Shown here: one piece after another, positions 7,380-16,994 of the stretch | How positions within the stretch are numbered: the stretch's first letter is position 1 | Layout of the letters: every line of letters begins with the position of its first letter | NCBI GenBank assembly: GCA_023512345.1 | Contig: JAILZT010000026.1 | Coordinates: 1 to 64,000 of the forward strand | DNA length: 64,000 bases | DNA from: Paenibacillus sp. | GTDB lineage: Bacteria > Bacillota > Bacilli > Paenibacillales > Paenibacillaceae | Direction of reading: 5' to 3' | The notes under the pieces: generated by a model | What the model was told of the DNA's origin: nothing | The model's database searches: none | Seen by the model: only the letters and a program-made list of their open reading frames with translations | Translations under genes and position numbers: made by a program

Positions 7380-10300
7380 ATATGATATCTAAACCAGAAG
7401 GCAGTATGTGGAGTGATGATCAGTGGCGAGCGATCGCTGAGAGCGGCGAGGATATTCTAGTTGCGGCAGCAGCAGGATCCGGTAAGACAGCGGTTCTGGT
7501 AGAGCGAATTATTCGTAAAATCAGCTCGGAAGTGAGCGGCTTTAGTGTTGATAGGCTGCTGGTAGCTACATTTACCAAAGCAGCCGCTGCTGAGATGCGG
7601 CAGCGTATTCGTGAGGCCCTGGATCGGGAACTGGAGAAATCTCCGGATAATGATCATTTACGTCGGCAGCTTGCCTTGCTGGGCAGAGCTTCTATCACAA
7701 CCTTGCACTCTTTTTGCCTTGAGGTCATTCGTCGTTATTACCAGCAGATCCCAATCGATCCGGGCTTTCGTATTCTGAATGAGCATGAAGCGGAAATGAT
7801 GCGGCAGGAGCTGCTAGAAGAACTGTTTGAAGAGAAATATGGTACAGCCGGTGAAGAGGGCATCTTTGTGACACTAGTCGATTGGTTTAGTGGTGAGCGC
7901 AGCGATGATGCAATGCATGCTCTTGTGCAGCGGCTGCATAACTTTGCCAACAGCCATCCTTGGCCGGCACAATGGATGAGAGATACGGCTGCAGAATTTT
8001 CAGTACCAGATCTAGAGAGCCTGGGAAGTACAAGCTGGGTACAGAGCATCCTTGAAGAGGCAAAGCTAACCCTAGATGGAGCCATTAGCCAACTTGAACA
8101 GGGGCATGCGATTTCTCTTCAACCAGGAGGACCGTTAGCTTACGCCGAGAATATGACAGCGGATCTCCAAATGGTAATGGGGCTTCGTGAGGCTCTGAGA
8201 CAGAAGCCTTGGGCTGAGCTATTTGAGGTCTTCCAAGAGGTATCCTTTGGTAAATTAAAGCCCTGTAAAAAGGATTCTTCTGACCCGGGGCTTCAAGAAA
8301 GTGTTAAGGAATTACGTGACAGCGTCAAAAAAAGCGTAGCAGAGCTGCAAAACGCCTTATTTGGCCGCCCTCCAGAAGTCTTTCTTAGGGAATTACATGA
8401 AGCGGCTCCGCTTATGGAAGAGTTGGCTGAAACCGTCATAGAATTTGGTGAGCGTTATAAAATCGAAAAGGCTAGTAAAGGCTTGGTAGATTTCAGCGAC
8501 TTGGAGCATTACTGCCTGCAAATATTGCGTCATCCCGATTCACTGCCTGGAAGCCCTCAACCATCAGATGCAGCCATGGAGTACCGTAATCAGTTCGACG
8601 AGGTGCTTTTGGATGAATATCAGGATACGAACAGTGTTCAGGAAGAGATTGTAAGGCTGATCTCCCGAGAAGGACCAGGCAACCGCTTTATGGTCGGAGA
8701 CATGAAGCAGAGTATTTACCGGTTCCGTTTGGCTGAACCCGGTTTATTTCTAGACAAATATCGCAGCTTCAATAAGAGCGGCGAACCTCTTGATCAGAAT
8801 GGATCTTCCGGAGGAAGAGTTATAGATTTGGCGCGGAATTTCCGCAGCCGAATGGAAGTTGTACATGCGGTAAATATGCTTTTCCGGCAAATTATGAACG
8901 AGACAGTGGCAGAGATTAGCTATGACGATCGAGCGGAGCTTGTATATGGCGCGAATTTTCCTGGTGCTGTTGAGAAAGGGCCGGATTCTTTTTTTGCACC
9001 TGAGCTGCTATTGATAGATCGGGGGGCATCAAATTCTGGCCGGATAGAGGAAGCTACAGAGGATAGTGAACTGTCCGCGCAGGAAAGTGAAGTAATTGAA
9101 GCTGAAACCGCTCAGTTGGAAGCGCGGGCTATTGCCCGGCGTATTTCACAAATGACAGGAATGGCAGGGGGCTCCCCGCTGCTCATTTATGATAAAGGAC
9201 TTCAAATGATGCGTCCGGTCATCTACGGAGACATTGTTATTTTGCTAAGATCTGCTCGGATGTGGACTCCACTGATCATCGAGGAGCTTCGCTTGGAAGG
9301 GATTCCAGCCTACGGGGATCAGAACAAAGGATATTTTCAGGCGACTGAAGTGGAAATTGCACTTTCTTTATTGCAGGTAGTAGACAACCCTCAGCAGGAT
9401 ATTCCACTTGCCGGTGTATTACGTTCCCCAGTTGTGGGTCTAAGTGAAGAAGAACTGGCAAAGGTACGTTTATGCAGCGGCGGTTCTTTCTATCAAGCCG
9501 TGCTTGCTGCATCCGAAGAGCAGTCTATTCCAGAAATGCATACACAGGATGAACTGCCTTCTATATCTACTCAGCTTCGTTCCAAGCTGTTGAACTTCTT
9601 GAGACAGTTGAAGAACTGGAGAGATGAAGCGAGACAGGGCAGCCTTGGTGCGCTCATCTGGCGAATTTACGGAGAAAGCGGGTATCTGGAGTGGGTTGGA
9701 GGTTTGCCTGGGGGCTCCCAGCGGCAGAACAACCTTAAGGCTTTATATGACCGCGCTATCCAATTTGAGAAGGATACCTCCTCCCGCGGATTATTCCGTT
9801 TCTTGGTCTTCATTTCCCGGCTCAGAGAGAACGGCGGAGACCTCGGCGTTGCTGGAGGAAACGGTGAAGAGGGCAGTGGCGTAAGAATTATGACGATTCA
9901 TAAAAGCAAGGGGCTTGAGTTCCCTGTTGTTTTTTTGGCAGGGATGGCTAAAGCCTTTAATAGACAGGATCTCCACGCGCCGTTTCTAATGCACAAAGAG
10001 TTAGGCTTCGGGCCACGCTTTGTAGAGCGTGATACCCGGGTCAGCTATCCCACACTGCCTTATTTGGCCATTAGTCGACGAGCCCGTCTAGAGCTGTTGG
10101 CAGAGGAAATGCGGGTGCTGTATGTGGGTCTGACAAGACCTAGAGATAAAATGATTCTCGTAGGAACCGTCCGTGATCTCCCTCGCAAAATAGCGGGTTG
10201 GGCCGCAATGCAGGGACGGGAGGAATTACTTCTGGCCGATCATTTATTGGCCCGGGGACGCAGCTACTTGGATTGGGTGGGGCCTGCTCTTATAAGACAT

Positions 10301-11329
10301 CCTGGAGCAGCCATTTTGCGAAAGATAGCTGGAAAGGAAGGGACCACGTCCACTATTCTGCATAGTGATGTCTCCAACTGGAGCATTAGTGTGGTAGACT
10401 CCTCTAATCTGACTGCGGGTTCATTAGTGGGTCAGACCGGAAATCGGGAAGAAGACACGATGCGTGAGACTGCACTTGAAGCATTGCAGCAGGGACGAAC
10501 AGTTCCTTCGCTTGCAACAGCGGATAGGGCTGAGATCGCCGATAAACTGAACTGGAAATACCCCAATGAGGCCGAATCTTCCATTCCGGCTAAAACCTCT
10601 GTTACCGAATTAAAGGCCTTGTTGTCCATGCAGGAGCAGCCTTCTTTTGATCGGCTTGAAGCGGATGTTGAATTGATATCAAAATCTGGAGTACTCCAGC
10701 AGAGTGACAGTGTGGATAACATTCATCTTAGACGGCCGAAGTTCATGGAGAAACGCGGGATGACCTCAGCGGAAAGAGGGACAGTGTATCATACAGTAAT
10801 GCAGCATATTCCGCTTGAAGGTCCAGTTTCTGACGCAGTAGTAGAAGATACTTTGAAGCATATAACACAAGCAGGCATATTATCTCCTGAACAGGCGGAG
10901 GCTGTGACACCTTCAGATGTCCAAGCTTTTTATGACAATGAGCTTGGTTTAAGACTGTTATCTTCCGCATGGAAAAGACGTGAAATGCCATTTAGCTATA
11001 TGGTTCCAGCTTCTGAGGCTTACCGTGGACTTCAATTTATGGAAGAAGCAGTTTCGGAGATCTCGGTTACGAGTCGTGACCAAGCTCAGCCGCAAGCTGT
11101 ACTAATACAGGGTGTTATTGACTGTTTATTTCGTGAGGGAGAACGACTGATTCTGCTAGATTACAAGACAGATTTAGTACTAGAGCACCAAGGTGGGCTA
11201 GAGGCTCTCAAGGAGAAATACCGTTTTCAGTTGGAGCTTTACGGTAAGGCATTACATGATATTTTAAAAGAAGAGATCAGCGAGACCTGGTTGTACTTTT
11301 TTGATGGTGGACACGCTGTGAAGTTATAG
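7376..11329 (+). CDS. addA: ATP-dependent helicase/nuclease subunit AddA
   Basis: The protein has 1317 aa, a little longer than B. subtilis AddA (about 1232). It is a UvrD/Rep superfamily 1 helicase: Walker A AAAGSGKTAVLVERI near residue 31, LLDEYQDTNS near 411, LARNFRS, and MTIHKSKGLEFPVVFLAG near 838. The C-terminal nuclease motif is LLDYKTD near 1260. The GTG at 7376 follows AAGGAGGT at ideal spacing and overlaps the addB stop. The added length appears mainly in acidic or low-complexity linkers around residues 545-590 and 1000-1130. Partner of AddB in double-strand break repair. Confidence 0.95.
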   Translation: MNMISKPEGSMWSDDQWRAIAESGEDILVAAAAGSGKTAVLVERIIRKISSEVSGFSVDRLLVATFTKAAAAEMRQRIREALDRELEKSPDNDHLRRQLALLGRASITTLHSFCLEVIRRYYQQIPIDPGFRILNEHEAEMMRQELLEELFEEKYGTAGEEGIFVTLVDWFSGERSDDAMHALVQRLHNFANSHPWPAQWMRDTAAEFSVPDLESLGSTSWVQSILEEAKLTLDGAISQLEQGHAISLQPGGPLAYAENMTADLQMVMGLREALRQKPWAELFEVFQEVSFGKLKPCKKDSSDPGLQESVKELRDSVKKSVAELQNALFGRPPEVFLRELHEAAPLMEELAETVIEFGERYKIEKASKGLVDFSDLEHYCLQILRHPDSLPGSPQPSDAAMEYRNQFDEVLLDEYQDTNSVQEEIVRLISREGPGNRFMVGDMKQSIYRFRLAEPGLFLDKYRSFNKSGEPLDQNGSSGGRVIDLARNFRSRMEVVHAVNMLFRQIMNETVAEISYDDRAELVYGANFPGAVEKGPDSFFAPELLLIDRGASNSGRIEEATEDSELSAQESEVIEAETAQLEARAIARRISQMTGMAGGSPLLIYDKGLQMMRPVIYGDIVILLRSARMWTPLIIEELRLEGIPAYGDQNKGYFQATEVEIALSLLQVVDNPQQDIPLAGVLRSPVVGLSEEELAKVRLCSGGSFYQAVLAASEEQSIPEMHTQDELPSISTQLRSKLLNFLRQLKNWRDEARQGSLGALIWRIYGESGYLEWVGGLPGGSQRQNNLKALYDRAIQFEKDTSSRGLFRFLVFISRLRENGGDLGVAGGNGEEGSGVRIMTIHKSKGLEFPVVFLAGMAKAFNRQDLHAPFLMHKELGFGPRFVERDTRVSYPTLPYLAISRRARLELLAEEMRVLYVGLTRPRDKMILVGTVRDLPRKIAGWAAMQGREELLLADHLLARGRSYLDWVGPALIRHPGAAILRKIAGKEGTTSTILHSDVSNWSISVVDSSNLTAGSLVGQTGNREEDTMRETALEALQQGRTVPSLATADRAEIADKLNWKYPNEAESSIPAKTSVTELKALLSMQEQPSFDRLEADVELISKSGVLQQSDSVDNIHLRRPKFMEKRGMTSAERGTVYHTVMQHIPLEGPVSDAVVEDTLKHITQAGILSPEQAEAVTPSDVQAFYDNELGLRLLSSAWKRREMPFSYMVPASEAYRGLQFMEEAVSEISVTSRDQAQPQAVLIQGVIDCLFREGERLILLDYKTDLVLEHQGGLEALKEKYRFQLELYGKALHDILKEEISETWLYFFDGGHAVKL

Positions 11330-11380
11330 AAGAGAGATTATATTCAATTTGCCACATGAGGGCGGGAAAAGAGGCGGGGA

Positions 11381-12562
11381 ATGCGGATACTGCATACGGG
11401 AGACTGGCATTTAGGCCGTACGTTGGAAGGTAGAAGCCGGATGAGAGAGCAGGAGCAATTCATAGATGAGCTCGTAGAGATTGCAGATGAACAGCAGGTC
11501 GATCTGATCCTTATGGCGGGTGATGTATATGATTCTGTTAATCCTCCAGCAGCGGCAGAGCAATTATTCTATGAGACGGCTGCGAGATTGACGGCAGGAG
11601 GCAGACCGCTTGTCGTCATTGCCGGCAATCATGATCAGCCGGAACGCGTATCTTCCGTATCCCCGCTTGTTCAAAGACAGGGAATTACTTTGGTAGGTCT
11701 TCCTACCTCAGAACCGGTTACAATCCAAGCTGTCCGCACAGGTGAGATTGCCAAGATTGCGGCACTTCCCTATCCTTCAGAAGCGCGGCTAGGTGAATTG
11801 CTGGCTATTGACGGAGATGAGTCGCAGCTGCGGCTTGCATACAGCGCTCGAGTAGGCAAGCTTATGCAGCTTTTAGGTCGTGAATTTACGCCTAAGACGG
11901 TTAATTTGGCTATGAGCCATATTTATGTGCTTGGGGGTGTCGAGTGTGACTCTGAACGACCTATACAAGTGGGGGGAGCTTATACCGTAGATCCGTCAGC
12001 ACTTCTATCAGGAGCTCAATATACGGCACTAGGGCATCTTCACCGAGCACAGCGAGTTAAGGGAGAGGGTATGATCCGCTATAGTGGATCTCCGCTTGCC
12101 TACAGCTTCTCTGAAGCTGGACAGGCAAAGTCCGTGACAATAGTAGATGTTGAACCTGGTGGTGAGCCTGTCTTTGAAGAGATCTATTTGCGCTGCGGGC
12201 GTCCGCTAGTAAGGTGGAGCTCAACAGGAGGGCTGGAAGAAGTTTACCGCTGGTTGGATGAGAGCAGAGATTTGTCTGCTTTTATTGATCTTGAAATTCG
12301 GTTAAGTGAAGCTATGTCCATGAATGATATTCAGCGCTTGCGGAAATCCCGGGAAGGGATTATTCATATCCGCCCGATTTATCCGCAAATGGAAGGGGAA
12401 CTGGACGCCTCCCCGCGTTCACGCATGCCTGTGCAGGAGTTATTCCGCAAGTTCTATCAGCGGCAGACGGGTGGAGCCGAGCCTGATGATAGCTTGGTAG
12501 AGCTGTTCCTTGAGCTTACAGAAGAAGAACCGCGCGAGCAGAGTGAAGGGGAGGAGAACTAA
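11381..12562 (+). CDS. sbcD: Exonuclease subunit SbcD (Mre11-type nuclease)
   Basis: The protein has 393 aa. Calcineurin-like phosphoesterase motifs are in order: GDWHLG (residues 7-12), AGDVYDS, AGNHDQPERVSS, and YTALGHLHRAQ further on. These place the two-manganese active site. It forms SbcCD with the next gene and cuts DNA hairpins and protein-blocked ends. The stop codon directly abuts the sbcC start, and the gene follows addA by about 50 bases, so the four genes probably form one operon. Confidence 0.94.
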   Translation: MRILHTGDWHLGRTLEGRSRMREQEQFIDELVEIADEQQVDLILMAGDVYDSVNPPAAAEQLFYETAARLTAGGRPLVVIAGNHDQPERVSSVSPLVQRQGITLVGLPTSEPVTIQAVRTGEIAKIAALPYPSEARLGELLAIDGDESQLRLAYSARVGKLMQLLGREFTPKTVNLAMSHIYVLGGVECDSERPIQVGGAYTVDPSALLSGAQYTALGHLHRAQRVKGEGMIRYSGSPLAYSFSEAGQAKSVTIVDVEPGGEPVFEEIYLRCGRPLVRWSSTGGLEEVYRWLDESRDLSAFIDLEIRLSEAMSMNDIQRLRKSREGIIHIRPIYPQMEGELDASPRSRMPVQELFRKFYQRQTGGAEPDDSLVELFLELTEEEPREQSEGEEN

Positions 12563-15500
12563 GTGAAGCCGATTTTATTAAAAGTAGCAGGCCTGCAGAG
12601 CTATCGGGAGCAGCAGGAAATTGACTTTTCCAGCCTGTGCGAGACTGGGTTATTTGGAATATTCGGGCCTACCGGCAGCGGTAAATCGAGTTTGCTGGAC
12701 GCTATTACTTTAGCCATGTACGGCAAGGTGGAACGGGCTGTTAACGGAACACAGGGGATCATGAATCACTCGGAAGATTCACTTAGCGTGGCTTTTACAT
12801 TTGAGCTGACTTCTTCTGAAGGAAGTCGGAGGTACCGTGTTGAGCGGAGATTCAAACGAACCGGCGATCAATCTGTAAGCAACACGATTAGCCGGTTTGT
12901 GGAGATTACCTCAGACGGTGAGATTGTAATGGCTGACAAGCTTGCAGATGTTACCCGATGTGTTGAGGATAAAATTGGTCTGAAAATGGACGATTTTACT
13001 CGGGCAGTAGTACTCCCACAAGGGAAATTCGCTGAATTTCTGTCGCTTCGCGGTGTGGATCGCAGACAAATGCTGCAGCGGCTGTTCCATCTGGAACAGT
13101 ACGGTGATCATTTGGCTATTAAGCTAAGCAGAAGAGTTAAGGAGAACGAGACTGCGCTACGTGCACTCGAAGCGGAGCAGCAGGGATTAGGCACTGCTGG
13201 AGAGCAGGATGTTGAGGCGGCAGCAGAACGGCTGCAAGAGGCTGTTCTGTATGCAGCAGAGTGCCGTCGTAGATTGGAAGTCGCAGTCAAAGTCTCCGAG
13301 AAATATGTAAAGATTCGCGAGCTGCAGGAGGAGCGTACACGTCGAGAACTGCAGCGGCAGGGACTGTTAGTACAGGAGGGGGACATTCTCCTGCTGGAGA
13401 AGAAGCTCGGCCAAGCTGACGAGGCCGAGAAGCTCCTTCCCGCTCTCAAGGCATGGAGAGAGGCGGAAGGAGCTTGGAAAAGCCGCCAGGCCCGTGCCGA
13501 GGCGCTGGAGGTGCAGTCCGCCGCCGCAGCCGAAGCAGCGGCGCGTACAGCCGAAGCCGAAGCAGCGGCGCTGGCCGCGCTTGCGGCAGAAGAGCCGGCC
13601 CTCCGCGAGGGGGCCGACAAGTTCCGGCGTGCGCTCGAGCTTACAGCCGAGCGCGACCTTCTGCGGCGCGAGCTGGCTTCGCTCGGTGAGCGCCGCGGGG
13701 GCGCCTCCCGCAGGCTGGAAGCCCTGCGGGAAGGGCAAGCCCGGGAGCGGGAGCTTTTGGCCAAGGGCCAAAAGCGGCAGCAGGAGCTGCAGGCGCAGCT
13801 GCAGCCGCTGGGCGTCCGCTCCCAGGACCGGCAGTCTCTGCAGGAAGCCATGCAGAGACTGCAAGGTCTGCGCTCTGCTGAATCCCAGTGGGATTCGGCA
13901 GAGCGTGAGCGCCGCGAGCGGGCGGCCACACTCGCGGCAGCGCAGCAGCAGCTCGCGGAAGCCGCGGCGCGGCGCTCGCAGCTGGAAGCCCTCCGCGTGG
14001 GAATGATCGCGGAGGCAGCGCTGCATATGGAGAAGCTGCAGGCAGCGGAGGAATCCTCCGGTGTTGTTGCTGGTAAGCTGGAGGATTACAATTGTGCGTT
14101 AGAAGCAGCACTCAAAAGCAGAGAGATACATCGGTTGTCGCTCACTTTGGCCTTGGATCTGGAAGAAGGGCAACCGTGCCCGGTCTGCGGCAATGGCCAT
14201 CATCCGAATCCGGCTTCATCCCAGAATAACGGTGAGCTGGAGGTACAAGAAGCACAACTGGAAAATGCTCGGTTGTTATCCAAGCGGGTGCTGGAAGCTC
14301 AGCATGTTCTTCGGAGTATGCGGGAGCAAGATTATGCTTGGCTGGAGCAGATTTACGGAGACGGTGCATTAGGCTCATCTAGTGTTCCAGCAGCAGCTGG
14401 TACTGAGAATATGTACATGTCTGCTTCATTTATATCCAGTTACACTTCCCTGAACAAGGAGATTCCGGATCAGAGCACGCTTACTGAACTGCAGGCCTTT
14501 ATCTCAGAGTTAAAAGAACACTCGGGAGAATTGCGCCTGGCGGCAGTGGAGTGGCAGCGTTCCATGAATGAAGCCCAGCAGAACTTTTTGAAAGAATCGT
14601 CCAGTACTGAAGCGGAGAACGGCTGGGGAGCCAGAATCGCAGCCAAGGCTGAGGAACTCGGAAGCCAGTTAAGTTCTTTACGGGAGAGCTGGAAACAGCA
14701 GTTTCCCTTGTTACTCCCTGAGGCTGTAGAGCCTAACTATCGTGAAATGCTGCAAAAGGACGAGCAAGCCGAAGAGATTCGCGGACGTTTGGAGATTAGC
14801 GTCAAGTTTCTAGAAGACAAAAACAAAACCCTCCAAACACTTAGTGAAGAAATTAATGGGTTGGACATCGAGCTTGCCCAATGGAATGCTCAACATGAAG
14901 GTAAGGAAGAACTGTTAAGGGAAAAGGAACAGCGCCTGCTGCAGTTTACCGGCGGGCAGGAGGCTAGTACTTTGCTAGCAGAATGTGAACGTCGCCTGCA
15001 ACAGCTGATATCGGCTGTGGATGAGTCCAAGCAACAACAGCGAATAGCTGCGGAAAGAGCGCAGCGTGACAGTAAGGAAGCCGCTATTGCACGTCAGGCA
15101 GCGGATTCCGCCCAAGAGCATTTTGCAGCTTCATCCCTACATTGGGAGGAACGATTATTGGCCTCTCCGTTCACTTCAGCTAATGAGATTGAAGGTGCTT
15201 CGCTAACAGTAGAAGAGCGTCAATCCTCGGCCTTGCGAGTACGAACTCACCGAGATCAAGAGGCGGAAGTAAACCTGCAGCTGCGTCACATTGATGAGAA
15301 GCTGGGGGGAGCTAGCCTGAGTCAGGAGGATTGGCTTGAAAGTGAAGCCATTCTTGCCAAATGTAAAGAAGACGACGAAATGTCGCTTCAGAACCGGGCC
15401 CGTGGGGAAAGGGACTTGGAGGATATACGGCACAGACATATTCGGTGGAAGGCACTGGAGGAACAGCGGCAGGAGCATGGGCTCACACAGGACCGATTAT

Positions 15501-15997
15501 CCAAGCTGCAATCTTGTCTTCGCGGAAATGCCTTTGTGGAATACATTGCGGAAGAGCAGCTAATGCAAGTATGTCAGTCTGCATCGCAGCGGTTGCGGTT
15601 CTTAAGCAAACAGCGTTATGCTCTTGAGGTAGACTCCGGCGGTGGATTTGTGATTCGTGATGATGGAAATGGTGGAGTCAGACGCCCAGTATCAACCCTG
15701 TCAGGTGGGGAGACCTTCTTGACATCCCTGTCCTTGGCACTAGCTCTATCCGCTCAAATTCAACTGCGCGGTCAATATCCGTTGCAATTCTTTTTCTTAG
15801 ACGAAGGGTTTGGTACTTTGGACCCTGAACTTCTTGATACCGTAATTACTTCCCTGGAAAAACTTCATAATGATCAACTTTCTGTTGGCATTATCAGCCA
15901 TGTCCCGGAGCTTCGGGCACGTTTGCCGCGTAAGCTAGTAATCCTTCCTGCAGAGCAGGGTGGTGGGGGTTCGCGTATTCTTTTGGAAAAAATGTAA
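12563..15997 (+). CDS. sbcC: Exonuclease subunit SbcC (Rad50-type ATPase)
   Basis: The protein has 1144 aa. The N-terminal Walker A is FGPTGSGKSSLLDAI near residues 34-48. Two long coiled coils flank a zinc hook (CPVCGNGHHP, near 539). The C-terminal ABC signature is STLSGGETFLTSLSLALALS near 1044, and Walker B is FFLDEGFGTLDPE near 1076. It starts at GTG behind GGGGAGGAG. Bases 13,440-14,030, coding for an Ala/Glu/Arg-rich coiled coil, are far more GC-rich than the rest of the gene and give open frames on both strands; those other frames are shadows. It works with SbcD as a DNA-end tethering nuclease. Confidence 0.94.
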   Translation: MKPILLKVAGLQSYREQQEIDFSSLCETGLFGIFGPTGSGKSSLLDAITLAMYGKVERAVNGTQGIMNHSEDSLSVAFTFELTSSEGSRRYRVERRFKRTGDQSVSNTISRFVEITSDGEIVMADKLADVTRCVEDKIGLKMDDFTRAVVLPQGKFAEFLSLRGVDRRQMLQRLFHLEQYGDHLAIKLSRRVKENETALRALEAEQQGLGTAGEQDVEAAAERLQEAVLYAAECRRRLEVAVKVSEKYVKIRELQEERTRRELQRQGLLVQEGDILLLEKKLGQADEAEKLLPALKAWREAEGAWKSRQARAEALEVQSAAAAEAAARTAEAEAAALAALAAEEPALREGADKFRRALELTAERDLLRRELASLGERRGGASRRLEALREGQARERELLAKGQKRQQELQAQLQPLGVRSQDRQSLQEAMQRLQGLRSAESQWDSAERERRERAATLAAAQQQLAEAAARRSQLEALRVGMIAEAALHMEKLQAAEESSGVVAGKLEDYNCALEAALKSREIHRLSLTLALDLEEGQPCPVCGNGHHPNPASSQNNGELEVQEAQLENARLLSKRVLEAQHVLRSMREQDYAWLEQIYGDGALGSSSVPAAAGTENMYMSASFISSYTSLNKEIPDQSTLTELQAFISELKEHSGELRLAAVEWQRSMNEAQQNFLKESSSTEAENGWGARIAAKAEELGSQLSSLRESWKQQFPLLLPEAVEPNYREMLQKDEQAEEIRGRLEISVKFLEDKNKTLQTLSEEINGLDIELAQWNAQHEGKEELLREKEQRLLQFTGGQEASTLLAECERRLQQLISAVDESKQQQRIAAERAQRDSKEAAIARQAADSAQEHFAASSLHWEERLLASPFTSANEIEGASLTVEERQSSALRVRTHRDQEAEVNLQLRHIDEKLGGASLSQEDWLESEAILAKCKEDDEMSLQNRARGERDLEDIRHRHIRWKALEEQRQEHGLTQDRLSKLQSCLRGNAFVEYIAEEQLMQVCQSASQRLRFLSKQRYALEVDSGGGFVIRDDGNGGVRRPVSTLSGGETFLTSLSLALALSAQIQLRGQYPLQFFFLDEGFGTLDPELLDTVITSLEKLHNDQLSVGIISHVPELRARLPRKLVILPAEQGGGGSRILLEKM

Positions 15998-16010
15998 CCT
16001 AAGATTATTA

Positions 16011-16054
16011 TTGTGACAACTATCACAGAGACAGCATCACCCCCCTGTTATAAT
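16011..16054 (+). promoter_or_regulatory. Fnr/Crp-type site plus extended -10 promoter
   Basis: Bases 16,012-16,027 read TGTGACAACTATCACA, a perfect TGTGA-N6-TCACA palindrome. This is the reported consensus for B. subtilis Fnr and is shared in part with Rex (TTGTGA-N6-TCACAA). TGTTATAAT follows, with the -10 hexamer at 16,049-16,054 and no recognisable -35. If transcription starts seven bases after the -10 (16,061), the palindrome is centred at -41.5, the classical class II activator position. The whole unit lies 14 bases after the sbcC stop and points at the candidate RNA. Confidence 0.55.
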
Positions 16055-16060
16055 ACAGCT

Positions 16061-16176
16061 AAGCCGACAAACATTTTGAAACACCTCGGCGGACGTATGG
16101 ATAGGAGAAGCTTTCCTTTTTATACGTGCGCCGCCGAATCAGCTTTATAGCTGTGAAGGGTGTTTCCTTTTTTTTT
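16061..16176 (+). ncRNA. Candidate structured small RNA, about 115 nt, family not recognised
   Basis: An outer stem pairs GAAACACC (16,078-16,085) with GGTGTTTC (16,159-16,166) and closes a three-way junction. Arm 1 pairs TCGGCGG (16,086-16,092) with CCGCCGA (16,131-16,137) and continues with ACGTAT/ATACGT. Arm 2 pairs CAGCT with AGCTG (16,140-16,153). A run of nine T follows the outer stem, so the fold also works as an intrinsic terminator. It is preceded by its own promoter. An ATG at 16,097 opens a 17-codon frame inside arm 1, so a tiny peptide cannot be excluded, but the pairing is too extensive to be chance. It is not 6S, SRP, tmRNA, RNase P or a T-box by inspection. Confidence 0.55.
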
Positions 16177-16624
16177 GTCTTTTTTTAGTTTTTAATCGCT
16201 TATTTAAACCTTTTTTTAGGTGAATTTCCATCGAATGGCCCTCAGATAGTGGATTTGGCTAAATGAGATGTAAAAGTGCACTTGAATTGCTCACTGCTGG
16301 TGGATTTGAGTTAAATGCTATACACCCGCGTGGTGTTGAGCCCCATTTTTATGGACTAAATAGTCAAGCGCTGATTTTGCGGTTGATTCTTTTTCATCTC
16401 CTGTATTATTAAATTTCTTTAATAATCCTCTGTTATAGATACAGTAAGATCTACATTTAACGTTTCCTGCTACCTGGTATTGATCTTCTGCTGTCAACAA
16501 CCCTTTCGTAAAACACGGGTTCCGTGCTATGATGTACAAATAATTCTAGGTTATTAGTGCAAGTATCGTTGTAGTGAAGCCGTACAGTTGTTACACTCCA
16601 CTAAATTTAGGAGGAAGCTGTTGA
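16177..16624. other. Gene-free stretch with an imperfect direct repeat
   Basis: I see no convincing gene here. Bases 16,249-16,265 (GTGGATTTGGCTAAATG) recur in altered form at 16,300-16,317 (GTGGATTTGAGTTAAATG), about 51 bases apart. This suggests part of a dispersed repeat. A 73-codon frame on the minus strand (16,318-16,539) has no ribosome site and no recognisable homology. The last 20 bases carry the AGGAGG of the HIT gene. Confidence 0.4.
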
Positions 16625-16984
16625 ATGGAGACCGTATTTAGCAAAATCATTGAAGGGGTCATTCCCTGCAAAAAAGTTTTTGAAAATGATCGGATTCTAG
16701 CATTCTACGATATTGAACCTGCTGCACCTGTGCATGTGCTAATTATTCCGAAGAAGTATATTCCTTCAATGAATGAGGTTACTTCAGAGGACCTTCCGCT
16801 GATTGCCGAAATTCATAGTGTAGCACAGCAAATTGCAGTAGAACTTGGAGTTGCAGAATCGGGTTATCGCCTGATTAACAATTGCGGACCTGACAGCGGG
16901 CAAGCCGTTCATCATCTTCATTACCATTTGCTTGGCGGAGCTAAGCTGGGGGCATTAACCGGGAATTCCACGTCACACGCGTGA
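16625..16984 (+). CDS. HIT-family (Hint-like) nucleotide-binding protein
   Basis: The protein has 119 aa. The histidine triad is HHLHYHLLGG near residues 98-107 (HxHxHxx), with the upstream DIEPAAPVHVLIIPKKYI block typical of Hint/PKCI proteins. These are phosphoramidase-type nucleotide hydrolases; the cellular substrate in Firmicutes is unclear. AGGAGG precedes the ATG. It is followed by rpsU-yqeY, which has its own promoter. The last dozen residues (ALTGNSTSHA) are not part of the conserved fold. Confidence 0.92.
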   Translation: METVFSKIIEGVIPCKKVFENDRILAFYDIEPAAPVHVLIIPKKYIPSMNEVTSEDLPLIAEIHSVAQQIAVELGVAESGYRLINNCGPDSGQAVHHLHYHLLGGAKLGALTGNSTSHA

Positions 16985-16994
16985 TTTTACTAAG

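Noticed and set aside
13108-14111. Several long overlapping frames on both strands inside sbcC
   Set aside because: They arise from the strong G/C bias of the coiled-coil segment; the sbcC frame carries all conserved motifs through this region.
16318-16539. 73-codon minus-strand frame in the gap before the HIT gene
   Set aside because: No Shine-Dalgarno, no recognisable motif, and it sits beside a repeat-like stretch; reported only as part of the gene-free region.
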